From NCBI GenBank assembly GCA_000146855.1, contig GL405246.1:638992-664087 (forward strand): a stretch of DNA of 25,096 bases. The letters are read 5' to 3'. The translations under genes were made by a program, and so were the position numbers. The number at the start of each line of letters is the position of its first letter. Within the stretch, counting starts at the first letter, position 1. A model generated the notes under the pieces. The model saw only the letters and a list, made by a program, of their open reading frames with translations. It was not told the DNA's origin and did no database searches. This stretch comes from [Eubacterium] yurii subsp. margaretiae ATCC 43715 (GTDB lineage: Bacteria; Bacillota; Clostridia; Peptostreptococcales; Filifactoraceae). This document shows, one piece after another, positions 15,213-24,526 of this stretch.

Positions 15213-16631
15213 ATGATTACACAATTAGTCAAAGAAACCGTTGAAAGAGAAAAATTAATAGAAAAAAATGACAGGATTTTGGTGGCGCTATCAGGCGGAG
15301 CTGATTCTTTGTGTCTGCTTGATATACTCATAAGACTTAAGGATGAGTACAATCTCACCTTATACGCCGCACATCTTGACCACATGATTAGAGGGGTAGA
15401 TGCTGTAAGAGATGCCCTATATTGCTATGACTTTTGCAAGAAAAACGACGTGCCCTTTTTCTTAAGAGCTGTCGATGTTGTCAATAAGGCAAGGGAAGAG
15501 TTCAGAGGAGTAGAAGAAACCGCAAGAACTGAAAGATATAGTATGCTCTTTGAGATAAAGCAAAGATTAAATATCGACAAGATAGCTGTAGCACACAATC
15601 TGGACGACCAAGCGGAAACAATACTTATGAAGTTGATGAGAGGCTCAGGTCTCCAAGGTCTTAGAGGTATGGATTACAAGAGGGATGACATAATAAGACC
15701 TTTGCTAGACATATATAAGAAAAATATCAATAAGTATTGCGAAGAAAATTGTTTGGAGCCTAGAGTTGACAAGACCAACTTTGAAGATAAGTACACGAGA
15801 AATAAGATAAGGCTGGAGCTCATACCATATATAGAAAAGAAGTATTCTGCAAATATCATGAAGATACTATCAAGGACTGCCAACATAATCAGAGATGACC
15901 ATAACTACATAGAGAAAGTAGCTAGGGAAAACTATGATTTGGCAAAAAATATCAAAAATAAGGATGAACTTTCAATTGATATTAAATTGCTTGAAAGTAT
16001 GGATATTGCTATAAAAACAAGGGTAATAAGACTTGCTATATACGATTTAATCGGAAGTATGAACAATATTGAAAATATCCATATAAAAGATATTTTGAGC
16101 CTTGTAAAAAAAGTTGACGGTAAGATGATACATCTGCCTAAGTATTTAAAAGTTTTTAAACAGGGTGACAAGCTGATATTTACAATCAAAGAACTAGTCG
16201 ATGAAGAGTATGTCTACGGATACAAACTAAACATAAACGGCTATACCAGAGTCGAAGAGATAGGATTGACTGTAAAGACGACAGTGTTGAAAAAAGAAGA
16301 GTCCGTTCAACTATCTACTTCCAAATATATCAAGGTGTTTGACTTTGATAAGGTAAAGGGAGATATGGTCATAAGGAGTAGAAAGGTTGGAGATAAGATA
16401 AAACCTATAGGGCTCGATGGAAGTAAGAAGATAAAAGAAGCACTGATAGAAATGAAGATACCGAATAACGAAAAACATCTCTTCCCGGTGATTTGTAATG
16501 ATGTGGTAGTGATGTGTCTATTTGGATATAGAATCAGTGATGATTATAAGATAGATGCTAAGACTCAAAACGTACTCAGAGTAGAGTTTGAGTATGATGA
16601 AGACAGGAGGAATATAGTTGAAAAATATTAA
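15213..16631 (+). CDS. tilS: tRNA(Ile)-lysidine synthase
   Basis: TilS attaches lysine to C34 of tRNA-Ile(CAU), changing both decoding and charging, and is essential in most bacteria. The PP-loop ATPase motif [14 protein letters not shown] has SGGADS at 27-32. It is followed by [10 protein letters not shown], the [28 protein letters not shown] block and [12 protein letters not shown]. The C-terminal domain (about 380-460) has [32 protein letters not shown]. At 472 residues it is a full-length two-domain form. AAGGTGAG precedes the ATG. Its last 14 bases overlap ftsH. In Bacillus hprT lies between tilS and ftsH; here it is absent. Confidence 0.96.
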   Translation: MITQLVKETVEREKLIEKNDRILVALSGGADSLCLLDILIRLKDEYNLTLYAAHLDHMIRGVDAVRDALYCYDFCKKNDVPFFLRAVDVVNKAREEFRGVEETARTERYSMLFEIKQRLNIDKIAVAHNLDDQAETILMKLMRGSGLQGLRGMDYKRDDIIRPLLDIYKKNINKYCEENCLEPRVDKTNFEDKYTRNKIRLELIPYIEKKYSANIMKILSRTANIIRDDHNYIEKVARENYDLAKNIKNKDELSIDIKLLESMDIAIKTRVIRLAIYDLIGSMNNIENIHIKDILSLVKKVDGKMIHLPKYLKVFKQGDKLIFTIKELVDEEYVYGYKLNINGYTRVEEIGLTVKTTVLKKEESVQLSTSKYIKVFDFDKVKGDMVIRSRKVGDKIKPIGLDGSKKIKEALIEMKIPNNEKHLFPVICNDVVVMCLFGYRISDDYKIDAKTQNVLRVEFEYDEDRRNIVEKY

Positions 16632-18492
16632 GGAGATAGTGTTCCTATTATTTGTTATTCTGATTTTTGCCTTTGGAGCCAGGATACTTGATTTTGGAGG
16701 GGGCAGTAAATCAAATTTAGTTGCTTTTTCGACAGTTTACAATGAGCTTGAGAAAAATAATATCAAAAAAATAGAGTTTTCCGATCAAAAGATAAGTGGA
16801 GAGACTTACAACGGTCAAAAGTTCGAGTCATATATGCCTACAGTTGTAGACAAAAGTGCCTTTACTCAAATATTGCTTGAAAAAACAAGGGACGGACTTG
16901 AAGTAATAGGAACACCGGATGAAAGGACATCTTCATGGATTATAAATTTCATCCCAAGTATAATATTGATAGTAGTTTTAACAGGTGTATTGTTTTTCTC
17001 CATGCGACAAAATGCTCAAGGCGGTGGAGGTGGAAATATGCCTACACCTTTTGGTAATTCAGCATTTGGCAATAAGGATAGACCTAGGACATTAGAGGTA
17101 GAAAATAAGATAAAGTTTGAAAACGTGGCTGGGCTTGATGAAGAGAAGGAGGAGCTTCAAGAAGTTGTAGATTTCTTGAAAAATCCAAAGAAATATTCAG
17201 ACTTGGGTGCAAGAATACCTAAGGGCATGCTTATGATAGGCTCGCCTGGAACAGGAAAAACTTATCTTTCAAAGGCTGTAGCAGGAGAGGCAGGAGTGCC
17301 TTTCTACTCTATAAGCGGTTCAGGATTCGTTGAGATGTATGTCGGTGTTGGAGCAGCAAGAGTAAGAGAACTCTTCGACCAAGCTAAAAAAACAGCACCA
17401 TGTATAGTATTTATAGACGAGATAGATGCAGTTGGTAGAAAAAGAGGAGCAGGGCTCGGTGGCGGACATGACGAAAGAGAGCAGACTCTAAATCAACTCT
17501 TGGTTGAAATGGACGGTTTCATAGACAATCAGGGAGTGATAGTAATGGCAGCTACCAACAGACCGGATATTCTCGATCCGGCACTTCTCAGACCTGGTAG
17601 GTTTGACAGAGAAATAGTGGTTGGCATACCTGATTTGAAAGGTAGAGAAGAGATACTTAAAGTCCATTCTAAAAATAAGCCTTTGGATATTGATGTAAAT
17701 CTTACTACCATTGCAAGAAGAATACCGGGTTTTACACCGGCTGATATCGAAAATATAATGAATGAGGCAGCAATACTTACTGCCAGAGCAAATCTTAAAA
17801 AAATAAATATGGAGATGATTGAAGAGGCAATTACAAAAGTTATTGCCGGTATTCCAAAGAAATCAAGAATAATAAGTGACAAGGAGAAAAAACTTGTAGC
17901 CTACCACGAAGCTGGGCATGCTGTAATTGCAAGATCACTACCTGACTATGATCCGGTACATCATGTGACAATCATACCTAGAGGTAGAGCAGGTGGATTT
18001 ACAATGACACTGCCTGAAGATGATGTCAATTATGTTACTAAGAGAAATATGCAGGATAGACTTGTGGAGTTGCTCGGTGGAAGACTTGCAGAAGAAATTG
18101 TGCTTGATGACATTTCTACAGGAGCACAAAATGACCTTGAAAGGGTATCACAAATAGCAAGGTCTATGGTTACAAAATATGCGTTTAGTGAAAATCTTCC
18201 ATCTATGTCATTTGGAGATTCATCAGATGAAGTATTCTTAGGCAGAGACTTTACTACAAGGAGAAACTATTCAGAAGAAGTGGCTTCTCAGATTGATAAA
18301 GAGATAGAAAAAATAGTATCTGTAGCTTATGACAGATGTAAGAGCATACTTACAGAGCATATAGACAATCTTCACTCTGTTGCAGGAGCATTGATTAAAT
18401 TTGAAACTTTGGATAAGGTTCAATTTGAAAAAGCTTACAATGGTGAATTGGACATAAACTTGGAAGAAGATGGAGAAAAAGTAGAAGCATAG
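16618..18492 (+). CDS. ftsH: ATP-dependent zinc metalloprotease FtsH
   Basis: FtsH is a membrane-anchored hexameric AAA+ protease that degrades misfolded membrane and regulatory proteins. This 624-residue copy has TM1 (about 5-22), an extracytoplasmic domain (25-105), TM2 (108-128) and a Gly-rich linker. The AAA domain has Walker A GSPGTGKT (208-215, with Ser where Pro is common), Walker [11 protein letters not shown] and the arginine-finger region [23 protein letters not shown]. The protease has HEAGH (430-434) and a third zinc ligand, D506, in [10 protein letters not shown]. It starts with a TTG at 16618 preceded at seven bases by AGGAGG, which lies within the end of tilS, so the two are coupled. 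After the stop only an A/T-only hairpin (TTTTTTATAAAAAA) is seen, not a good terminator. Confidence 0.97.
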   Translation: MKNIKEIVFLLFVILIFAFGARILDFGGGSKSNLVAFSTVYNELEKNNIKKIEFSDQKISGETYNGQKFESYMPTVVDKSAFTQILLEKTRDGLEVIGTPDERTSSWIINFIPSIILIVVLTGVLFFSMRQNAQGGGGGNMPTPFGNSAFGNKDRPRTLEVENKIKFENVAGLDEEKEELQEVVDFLKNPKKYSDLGARIPKGMLMIGSPGTGKTYLSKAVAGEAGVPFYSISGSGFVEMYVGVGAARVRELFDQAKKTAPCIVFIDEIDAVGRKRGAGLGGGHDEREQTLNQLLVEMDGFIDNQGVIVMAATNRPDILDPALLRPGRFDREIVVGIPDLKGREEILKVHSKNKPLDIDVNLTTIARRIPGFTPADIENIMNEAAILTARANLKKINMEMIEEAITKVIAGIPKKSRIISDKEKKLVAYHEAGHAVIARSLPDYDPVHHVTIIPRGRAGGFTMTLPEDDVNYVTKRNMQDRLVELLGGRLAEEIVLDDISTGAQNDLERVSQIARSMVTKYAFSENLPSMSFGDSSDEVFLGRDFTTRRNYSEEVASQIDKEIEKIVSVAYDRCKSILTEHIDNLHSVAGALIKFETLDKVQFEKAYNGELDINLEEDGEKVEA

Positions 18493-18726
18493 TAGTGCGG
18501 AGACTTTTTTATAAAAAAACAATAAAATCCTATACATTAGTATAAATAAATTTATATTAAATTTTAGTATCAAATATATTTTTGATTATTAGTGAATAGA
18601 TAGCTAAAATCAAAGAAAATTGGAAAGAAAAATGTGTTAAATATGTTTCTATGTGGAAAAATATGGGTAAAAGCGAATTTAATGTTACAATAACATTACA
18701 ATTATTAGCTAATTATTAAAAAAGTC
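18493..18726. other. Noncoding gap after ftsH with palindromes and repeat motifs
   Basis: No gene is supported here. The gap holds two TTAGTAT motifs (18537 and 18564), TGTGGAAAAATATG (18652-18665), the perfect inverted repeat AATGTTA-CAA-TAACATT (18681-18697) and the palindrome ATTAGCTAAT just after it. The inverted repeat is operator-like, but no cognate regulator is visible in the window. Confidence 0.4.
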
Positions 18727-18799
18727 TTTATTTTTCAACGGAAATATAGTACAATTTCGAATTATGATATATATACTTTATATAAAAGGTGTATATATG
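18727..18799 (+). promoter_or_regulatory. Possible promoter and A/T hairpin before the HlyD-like gene
   Basis: TACAAT (18750-18755) has a weak TTTATT (18727-18732) 17 bases upstream. Further down, ATATATAC (18769-18776) and GTATATAT (18791-18798) form an 8-pair A/T-rich hairpin about 12 bases before the ribosome site AAGGGA. This may tune translation of the gene, or be only A/T bias. Confidence 0.3.
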
Positions 18800-18826
18800 C
18801 TTTAATAATTAAGGGAAATCAAAGAT

Positions 18827-20080
18827 ATGTCGAATAAGAAAAAAAAGAAGATTAACATCAACTTCATACTTTTGATTTTGGCGGTATTGTCCTTTATTTT
18901 ATACTATGCCTACAATTTTTATGAGAAGCTGTCTATAAGTGTAATTCAGACTGCTGTAATAGACTTGGGTGAGATTAAAAAAACAATTAACAAAGATGTT
19001 GTTGTAATAAAAAAGTCAATTCCAATAAAGAGTAAGAGAAACGGATTAGTCACAAAGTTTTATAATCAAGGTGATAGAGTCTCAAAAAATGCCGTAGTCT
19101 TCAAGGTACAAGATACAAATAGCTCCGACAATGACGTGTCAAAGCTTGAAAGGATAAATTTGCAGATAGACCAGATGCAAAATAATACTTCTTATTCGCC
19201 GGAACTTCAATCTATGCAGATAGATTCGGAGATTAACTACATCTATTTGGATATCCAAAAAAGAATCAATAATAATGACCTAGGTTATCTTGCAAAGTTG
19301 AAGAGTGAGCTTTCCGCAATGAATGAAAAGAAAAAATCCATTTCAGGAGATGCTAGCGTTTCGACAGTTACATTGCAGGAACTTTACAACCAAAAGGCAG
19401 CAATTGAAAAAAAGATAGCTACTGACAATACCTATATCCACAGTGAAGTGGCAGGAGATTTGTCTTATTATTCTGATAGCTATGAAGACTTATTTTCCTT
19501 TGAAAATATGAAGAAGATAAGTGTCAAAGATATCGAGAAGGTGTCAGGCTCCATCAGAAAAATAGATAGTTCGGCAGTGAAAAATGGCGATATCCTAGGA
19601 TATATAGTGGATAATCATAATTACTATCTAGCGACATCTATAGATAAGCTGGATGTGGAGGCTATAAAGAGGGATGTGCCTCTTGACATAAGTATAGATG
19701 ACATATCTTTCAATGTGTATTTCTACGATTTCTACAAGGATGCTAATGGCAAGTTTGTCGGCTTATTCAAAGCTGAGTCGGAAGATTTTGACTTTTTAAA
19801 GATAAGAAAGGCAAATGCGGACATAGTATACAACAGTGCAAAGGGTATGCTAATACCCAATTCAGCTATTGTAGATTTGGAAGGCAAAAGAGGCGTCTAT
19901 GTAGTTGATGGAGTAGGGATTGCAAGCTTTCATGGTATAAATGATATCTTGATATCCGATGACAAGAATTCCATAGTCTCATTCTCTTATGATGACTTTA
20001 TGGATAAGAGCAAGCTGAAATTATATGACGAGGTGGTCTTATCACCTAAGAATATTAAAGATGGACAAAAGGTTAAGTAG
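18827..20080 (+). CDS. HlyD-like membrane-fusion/adaptor protein of the ylm cluster
   Basis: This 417-residue protein has a Lys-rich N terminus, one membrane helix (about 12-30) and a large outer part. The section around KRNGLVTKFYNQGDRVSKNAVVFKV (70-94) and the later GDILGYIVD (about 255-263) look like the two halves of a biotinyl/lipoyl-like sandwich seen in HlyD/RND adaptor proteins. A coiled-coil stretch (about 104-200) separates them, and a beta domain with MLIPNSAIVDLEGKRGVYVVDG is near the C terminus. Such proteins are often annotated upstream of yggS and sepF in Clostridia. No transporter gene is next to it, so it may act in the envelope or division machinery instead of efflux. AAGGGA precedes the ATG. 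The function is inferred. Confidence 0.75.
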   Translation: MSNKKKKKININFILLILAVLSFILYYAYNFYEKLSISVIQTAVIDLGEIKKTINKDVVVIKKSIPIKSKRNGLVTKFYNQGDRVSKNAVVFKVQDTNSSDNDVSKLERINLQIDQMQNNTSYSPELQSMQIDSEINYIYLDIQKRINNNDLGYLAKLKSELSAMNEKKKSISGDASVSTVTLQELYNQKAAIEKKIATDNTYIHSEVAGDLSYYSDSYEDLFSFENMKKISVKDIEKVSGSIRKIDSSAVKNGDILGYIVDNHNYYLATSIDKLDVEAIKRDVPLDISIDDISFNVYFYDFYKDANGKFVGLFKAESEDFDFLKIRKANADIVYNSAKGMLIPNSAIVDLEGKRGVYVVDGVGIASFHGINDILISDDKNSIVSFSYDDFMDKSKLKLYDEVVLSPKNIKDGQKVK

Positions 20081-20101
20081 ATGAAGATGTGAGGGTGCAT
20101 T

Positions 20102-20800
20102 ATGGGTGATATTATTAAATCAAACATAGAAAAGGTAAATTACCTTATTAAAAATGCCTTAGCGAGATCAAAGTACAACCAAGATGTGAAACTGATTGCG
20201 GTAAGCAAAACAGTTGACGTCGAAAAAGTCAAAGAGGCAATTGACTCCGGAGTAGTTGATTTTGGAGAAAATAAACCTCAAGAATTGGTTAGAAAGTACG
20301 AAGTATATAATGACCTTAACTGGCATTTGATAGGTACGTTACAAAAAAATAAGGTTAAATATATTATAGACAAAGCTTGTTTGATACATTCTTTGGATTC
20401 TTTTGCTCTTTGTGATGAGGTCGATAAGAGAGCTAAGGATAAAAATATAATTATTCCTTGTCTGATTCAAATTAATATCTCCGGTGAAGAGACAAAGCAC
20501 GGGATAAAAGAAAGTGAACTTACCGAGTTTGTAAAAGTCGTGACTGAGAAAAATACAAACATCAAATTGAAAGGTCTTATGGGAATGGCTGCCTTTGAAG
20601 AAGATAAGGAAAAGACCAGACCATACTTCCAAAGAATGAAAGAACTATTGGTATCAGTTAATTCGAAAAATATAAATAGTCTTGAAATGACCGAACTTTC
20701 CATGGGTATGAGCAATGATTTTGAGATAGCCATAGAAGAAGGTGCTACAATGGTTAGAATAGGGACGACAATATTTGGAGAAAGAATTTATATAAAATAA
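20102..20800 (+). CDS. yggS: Pyridoxal phosphate homeostasis protein (YggS/YlmE)
   Basis: This 232-residue PLP-binding protein buffers free pyridoxal phosphate and keeps amino-acid pools in balance; it is not known to be an enzyme. It has the PLP lysine in LIAVSKTVDVEKV (K36), then DFGENKPQEL, LNWHLIGTLQKNKVKYI, QINISGEETKHGI and LKGLMGMAAF. The phosphate-binding end is ELSMGMSNDFEIAIEEGATMVRIGTTIFG. Full length for the family. GAGGG precedes the ATG. It corresponds to ylmE, directly before sepF (ylmF) as in Bacillus, with a 19-base gap to sepF. Confidence 0.95.
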   Translation: MGDIIKSNIEKVNYLIKNALARSKYNQDVKLIAVSKTVDVEKVKEAIDSGVVDFGENKPQELVRKYEVYNDLNWHLIGTLQKNKVKYIIDKACLIHSLDSFALCDEVDKRAKDKNIIIPCLIQINISGEETKHGIKESELTEFVKVVTEKNTNIKLKGLMGMAAFEEDKEKTRPYFQRMKELLVSVNSKNINSLEMTELSMGMSNDFEIAIEEGATMVRIGTTIFGERIYIK

Positions 20801-20819
20801 TTAATAGGAGGAAATTGAG

Positions 20820-21320
20820 ATGCCATTCGATAAGATTAAAAGATTTTTGAGCCCAGGTGATGATGCCGACAATATCGAAGAAGATGATTATGTAGCATAT
20901 TCAGAAGTTGAAGAAGACGATGTGAATGATGACAAAATTGCTCAATTCAGACCGAGATTTTTCTCAGGAAGTGATAATTCAAAGAAGACAGAAACAAATT
21001 CTTCAAGTTTAAGAGAAGTGAAGATACTCATTTATGAACCGAAGAGTTATTCTGAAGCTACAAATATTGTAGACAGTTTGAAAAACAAGAGAGTTGTGGT
21101 TTTGAAATTCACTCAGGTTGAAGCAGAAGGTAATTATGATGTTCACCATTGTAAAAAGCAAATTTTTGACTTTGTAAACGGAGCTGTTTACGCAATGGAA
21201 GGAAACATGAAGAAACTTTCTGATGAGATATTTATGTTTTCACCTCATGAAGTGGATATAGATGAAATTCTTAAACAAGAAGTAGAAAAGAAAGGTGCTA
21301 CTCGTAGATGGGCTATGTAA
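20820..21320 (+). CDS. sepF: Cell division protein SepF
   Basis: SepF binds membranes and FtsZ and helps to align the septum. This 166-residue copy has the N-terminal membrane-binding helix MPFDKIKRFLS, an acidic disordered linker (about 12-60) with an Asp/Glu-rich stretch, and the conserved core (about 65-150): VKILIYEPKSYSEATNIVDSLKNKRVVVLKF, then QIFDFVNGAVYAMEGNMKKLSDEIFMFSP. AGGAGG is 8 bases before the ATG. The last 13 bases overlap yggT, the standard sepF-ylmG pair. Confidence 0.96.
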   Translation: MPFDKIKRFLSPGDDADNIEEDDYVAYSEVEEDDVNDDKIAQFRPRFFSGSDNSKKTETNSSSLREVKILIYEPKSYSEATNIVDSLKNKRVVVLKFTQVEAEGNYDVHHCKKQIFDFVNGAVYAMEGNMKKLSDEIFMFSPHEVDIDEILKQEVEKKGATRRWAM

Positions 21321-21592
21321 TATTAAATTTGGTGGATTCTGCTCATGCAGTAATCTCTATTTTAATATTGTTAAGATGTATTATATCTTGGTTTCCAAAT
21401 ATCAACATCTATAAGGAGCCGATAAGCTCTATAATAAAAACTGTTGATATTATGTTAAATCCTATCAGAAACTTTTTGTATAAGAGAGGGTATAACCTAC
21501 CTATAGATATCAGTCCAATAATAGCTATATTTTTAATTAACTTAATAGCAAGAGTGTTGAAAATGTTAGTTATTAGTATGTTCATTATATAA
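21308..21592 (+). CDS. YggT/YlmG-family membrane protein
   Basis: This 94-residue protein has two membrane helices (about 8-28 and 68-92) and the family block ILILLRCIISWFPNINIY with a loop containing LNPIRNFLYKRG and the second helix DISPIIAIFLINLIARVL. YggT/YlmG proteins sit next to sepF in most Firmicutes and are linked to division and envelope integrity; the biochemical role is unknown. It starts inside the end of sepF (overlap 13 bases, GAAAGGTG upstream) and is closed by a terminator, so the HlyD-like gene, yggS, sepF and yggT form one unit. Confidence 0.93.
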   Translation: MGYVILNLVDSAHAVISILILLRCIISWFPNINIYKEPISSIIKTVDIMLNPIRNFLYKRGYNLPIDISPIIAIFLINLIARVLKMLVISMFII

Positions 21593-21627
21593 ATATTACT
21601 CTGTTGATATAATTCAATACTTATTTT

Positions 21628-21660
21628 AAAGGCATTTATTTTTTAAATGTCTTTTTTTCT
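21628..21660 (+). terminator. Terminator after yggT
   Basis: AAAGGCATTTA (21628-21638) pairs with TAAATGTCTTT (21644-21654) over 11 positions with one G-U, a five-T loop and a following T-rich run. It lies 35 bases after the yggT stop and splits the ylm cluster into two transcripts. Confidence 0.8.
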
Positions 21661-21968
21661 GTTTTAATACAAAAAATTATACATTTATGTTATTATAGTC
21701 TATTATTAGTATATTCAAGCATTATTGAAGTAGTAAAAATAGAGTATTAGAACTAATAAAATACTAATATGTATACTATTTGCTAATAAAATTGTGGATA
21801 AAACATATAATTAAATAGCATTAATTTAAAAGCTTTATTATGAAATTTAATCATGGTTAATTTCCATTATTCTATTGGATTTAAGTATTAGATTATATTA
21901 TAGTTACAGTTAGAATAGGAATGAATAAAAGTGAAGTTTGTAGTTGTTTTATTAACTATTAGAATAGT
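21661..21968. repeat. AT-rich gap with intergenic repeat copy C
   Basis: The block 21861-21890 is a 30-base near-copy of 261-290 with two changes (G for A at the 17th base, A for T at the 23rd). The same gap also has TTAGTAT at 21706, ATACTAA at 21761 and several partial TATTAG motifs. No gene is supported, and no convincing promoter for the next gene is seen. Confidence 0.55.
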
Positions 21969-21986
21969 ATGATATGGAGAAGAAGT

Positions 21987-22982
21987 ATGAGTCAAAAGGA
22001 TAGTTCTATAACTTCTAAGCTTAAAATTAAAGGTGAAACTGTACTTGATTTGCTCAAAGATGAAGAAGAAAATTTAGATGGTATGTACAATAACCTTGCC
22101 ACCTATGCTACTAGTGAGAAAATACCTGATGATTTTAGGGATGAAGTGCTTGCTGAAATTCAAGACCTAAATGAGATTGAGAGAGATTTTAAAAAGGCAC
22201 ATATAAAGTCTCTAGAGATGAAGGATGAGCTGGAAAGCAGATATAAGGATGTGAAAAAAAGTATAAACAAGAAATGGTACAAGGCAAACCCACCATCAAA
22301 TACAGAGATTGATTACAAGGAAAAAGAATCAAATCACTTTGCCAAGGGAATAAATTTTTACAAGTCTTCACTGGTGCTATTTGCAGGAAGTCTTGCAGGA
22401 GTTTTAATTGAACTTTTATGGTGTCTGCTTACCAAGAGATATGTTCAGAGCAGGTCAGGTTTAGTATATGGACCTTTCAACCTCTTATATGGTGTAGGAG
22501 CAACTGTCTTGTCCATTGCACTCTATGATTTAAGAAATAGGAATAGAATACTTTGTTTCTTGGGCGGTATGCTCATAGGAAGCGTTGTGGAATATGCCTG
22601 TTCATTTTTTCAGGAGATGATTTTTGGTTCGGTTTCCTGGGATTACAGCGGTATGCCCTTTAATCTAAATGGTAGAATCTGCCTCTTTTACTCGCTTATG
22701 TGGGGAATTTTGGGACTTATTTGGATTAAGGACATCTATCCTAGAATGTCAAAATGGATACTTAAAATCCCCAATAATTTTGGAAAAGTGTTGACAGTCA
22801 TGTTGGTAGTTTTTTTACTATTTGACGGTATTATTTCGGCTATGGCAGTAAAAAGGTGGTCTGATAGGATGAAGGGTATAAATGCAAGTGGAAGTCTTCA
22901 AATATATCTTGATGAAGCCTTTCCGGATGATAAGATGAAGTCGATTTATGCTAATATGGAGTTTGGAGAACTTAAAAACTGA
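21987..22982 (+). CDS. Coiled-coil plus CmpB (ABC-transporter-permease-like, DUF1113) membrane protein
   Basis: This 331-residue protein has a cytosolic, charged, probably coiled-coil N-terminal part (1-118, Glu/Lys/Asp-rich), then about five membrane helices (near 125-147, 160-180, 188-208, 230-248, 268-286). The membrane part resembles the CmpB family (PF06541, putative ABC transporter permease) with GLVYGPFNLLYGVGA, SWDYSGMPFNLNGRI and LMWGILG. The soluble N-terminal extension is not part of the usual CmpB domain. I use the ATG at 21987, which has GGAGAAG 8-13 bases upstream; an in-frame ATG at 21969 lacks a good site. No ABC ATPase lies nearby. Its stop overlaps the ylmH start by one base. 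The function is unknown; the place between yggT and ylmH suggests an envelope or division role. Confidence 0.8.
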   Translation: MSQKDSSITSKLKIKGETVLDLLKDEEENLDGMYNNLATYATSEKIPDDFRDEVLAEIQDLNEIERDFKKAHIKSLEMKDELESRYKDVKKSINKKWYKANPPSNTEIDYKEKESNHFAKGINFYKSSLVLFAGSLAGVLIELLWCLLTKRYVQSRSGLVYGPFNLLYGVGATVLSIALYDLRNRNRILCFLGGMLIGSVVEYACSFFQEMIFGSVSWDYSGMPFNLNGRICLFYSLMWGILGLIWIKDIYPRMSKWILKIPNNFGKVLTVMLVVFLLFDGIISAMAVKRWSDRMKGINASGSLQIYLDEAFPDDKMKSIYANMEFGELKN

Positions 22983-23770
22983 TGATTGATAAAAATAAAT
23001 ATACCTCTTTTATAAAGGATGAGGAAACCAAGACATTTATAATAAAAAATATTTCCAAGATAGAGGGTGTACTGAAGCACTTTGATGAGAAAAAGACAGA
23101 CTTTATGAATCCTTACGAGCAAAAAGTTTTTATCTCAATTCTTAATGCCTTTAGCGACGAAATATCCTATGCTCTTTTTGGTGGAGATGAGAAAAGTGAG
23201 AGGAAGATTTTCGTAATATATCCTGTTTATCAGATGGATGAGATAAAATGTCCTGTAAAGCTGCTTAGACTATACGGCAATTTTAAGTTTGAAAAGATAT
23301 CTCATAGAGACTGTCTTGGAGCCTTGATGTCTATGGGGATAGTAAGAGAGAAGACCGGAGACATATATCTCCATGAAGATTATGTAGATATAGTCATAGA
23401 TGAGAGCATTGACGACTATTTGCTTACGAATTTCAAGTCTATAAGGCACTGCTCTGTAAAAAGCAAGATTCTGGATATAGATGAGCTTGAATTTTCCAAG
23501 CAGGAGTTTGATGTCAAGTTGTGTTCAGTATCGTCACTTAGATTAGATAACATCATATCAGAGGTATATAATCTGCCAAGAGCCACATCTACTAATATAG
23601 TAAAATCAAATAGGGTGAAAGTAGACTATGAGCCTATACTTTCACCCTCAAAGGAAGTTGCCGATAACTGTCTTATATCTGTAAAAGGATATGGACGATT
23701 TAGGTATATCTCCCAAAAAGGAATGTCCAAAAAAGGAAAGATAAGGGTAGAATTACAGCTAATCAAATAG
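22982..23770 (+). CDS. ylmH: S4-domain RNA-binding protein YlmH
   Basis: This 262-residue protein is a YlmH homologue. An N-terminal region is followed by a middle domain (KIFVIYPVYQ, DCLGALMSMGIVREKTGDIYLHEDYVDIVIDESI) and a C-terminal S4 RNA-binding domain (about 180-247: CSVSSLRLDNIISEVYNLPRA to GYGRFRYIS). Reports on related proteins link YlmH/RqcP to ribosome quality control with tRNA and the large subunit; RqcP itself is a short S4 protein, and YlmH is the longer relative that can partly replace it. The ATG sits in the stop of the CmpB-like gene (TGATG). In Bacillus it follows ylmG directly; here the membrane gene intervenes, and divIVA, usually next, is absent. The 3' end lies 9 bases from the convergent yaaA stop. 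Confidence 0.9.
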   Translation: MIDKNKYTSFIKDEETKTFIIKNISKIEGVLKHFDEKKTDFMNPYEQKVFISILNAFSDEISYALFGGDEKSERKIFVIYPVYQMDEIKCPVKLLRLYGNFKFEKISHRDCLGALMSMGIVREKTGDIYLHEDYVDIVIDESIDDYLLTNFKSIRHCSVKSKILDIDELEFSKQEFDVKLCSVSSLRLDNIISEVYNLPRATSTNIVKSNRVKVDYEPILSPSKEVADNCLISVKGYGRFRYISQKGMSKKGKIRVELQLIK

Positions 23771-23779
23771 AAATTTGCC

Positions 23780-24526
23780 CTAATTTTCTTGAATAAATAC
23801 AAATTCGTCTTCTGTGGACAAGTCTTCATTAAAACTGTAGCCCATAGAGTCGAATTTTTTGATTCCTTCTATATCTTGAACATTGTTTTCTGCCATGTAT
23901 CTCACCATATATCCTCTTGCCATCTTGGCATAGGTAGCTTTTTGAACAAGCTTATTTTTTTCCGATTGAGCAAAGGTACAGGTAATGAACTTATCTTCAG
24001 TAGACAGATATTTCTCCACAGCTTTGGAGTATTCTTTTGATGCGAGATTGATTATTATGTGTGAGTCGTCAATTATCGTATCATAAATTTTTTTTCCCCA
24101 ATAATCATACAGACCTTTTATATTGCCTAATTGCACCTTAGCCTGCATTTCAAGTCTATATGGTGTCACTCCGTCAAGAGGTCTTAGCAATCCATAAAAT
24201 CCTGAGATTATCCTAAGATTGTCCTGCAAATACTCAACCATATCATCATCAAGTGAAGATACTCCCATGTACTGATACTGTATGCCGTCATAGGCAAATA
24301 TCGCAGGTGTTAGAGAAGATGCGAGATTCATATTTGCAAATCTCTCCATGTTTTGGAGAGTTATTTTTTCGTTTGTCGCCAATAGTTTTTTGGCAGAGTC
24401 AAAATTCAATGATTGCAAATAATTTAAAAGTTCTTTGGCTTCATTAATAAAGATAGGCTCATCTTTAGGTAGTAGAGACTCCTTATCTTCTACCATCTTT
24501 TTTGCAGGGGATATGATTATCTTCAT
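23780..24526 (-). CDS. yaaA: Peroxide stress protein YaaA (DUF328/UPF0246)
   Basis: This 248-residue cytosolic protein is a YaaA family member, recognised by the start MKIIISPAKKM, the TPAIFAYDGIQYQYM block, RIISGFYGLLRPLDGVTPYRLEM, GLYDYWGKKI, IINLASKEYSKAV and the ending KKFDSMGYSFNEDLSTEDEFVFIQ. In E. coli YaaA lowers intracellular iron damage during peroxide stress and binds DNA. Its ATG overlaps the bcp stop by one base (TAATG), so both come from one message, a match in theme. It is convergent with ylmH and no terminator lies in the 9-base gap. Confidence 0.94.
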   Translation of the reverse strand: MKIIISPAKKMVEDKESLLPKDEPIFINEAKELLNYLQSLNFDSAKKLLATNEKITLQNMERFANMNLASSLTPAIFAYDGIQYQYMGVSSLDDDMVEYLQDNLRIISGFYGLLRPLDGVTPYRLEMQAKVQLGNIKGLYDYWGKKIYDTIIDDSHIIINLASKEYSKAVEKYLSTEDKFITCTFAQSEKNKLVQKATYAKMARGYMVRYMAENNVQDIEGIKKFDSMGYSFNEDLSTEDEFVFIQEN

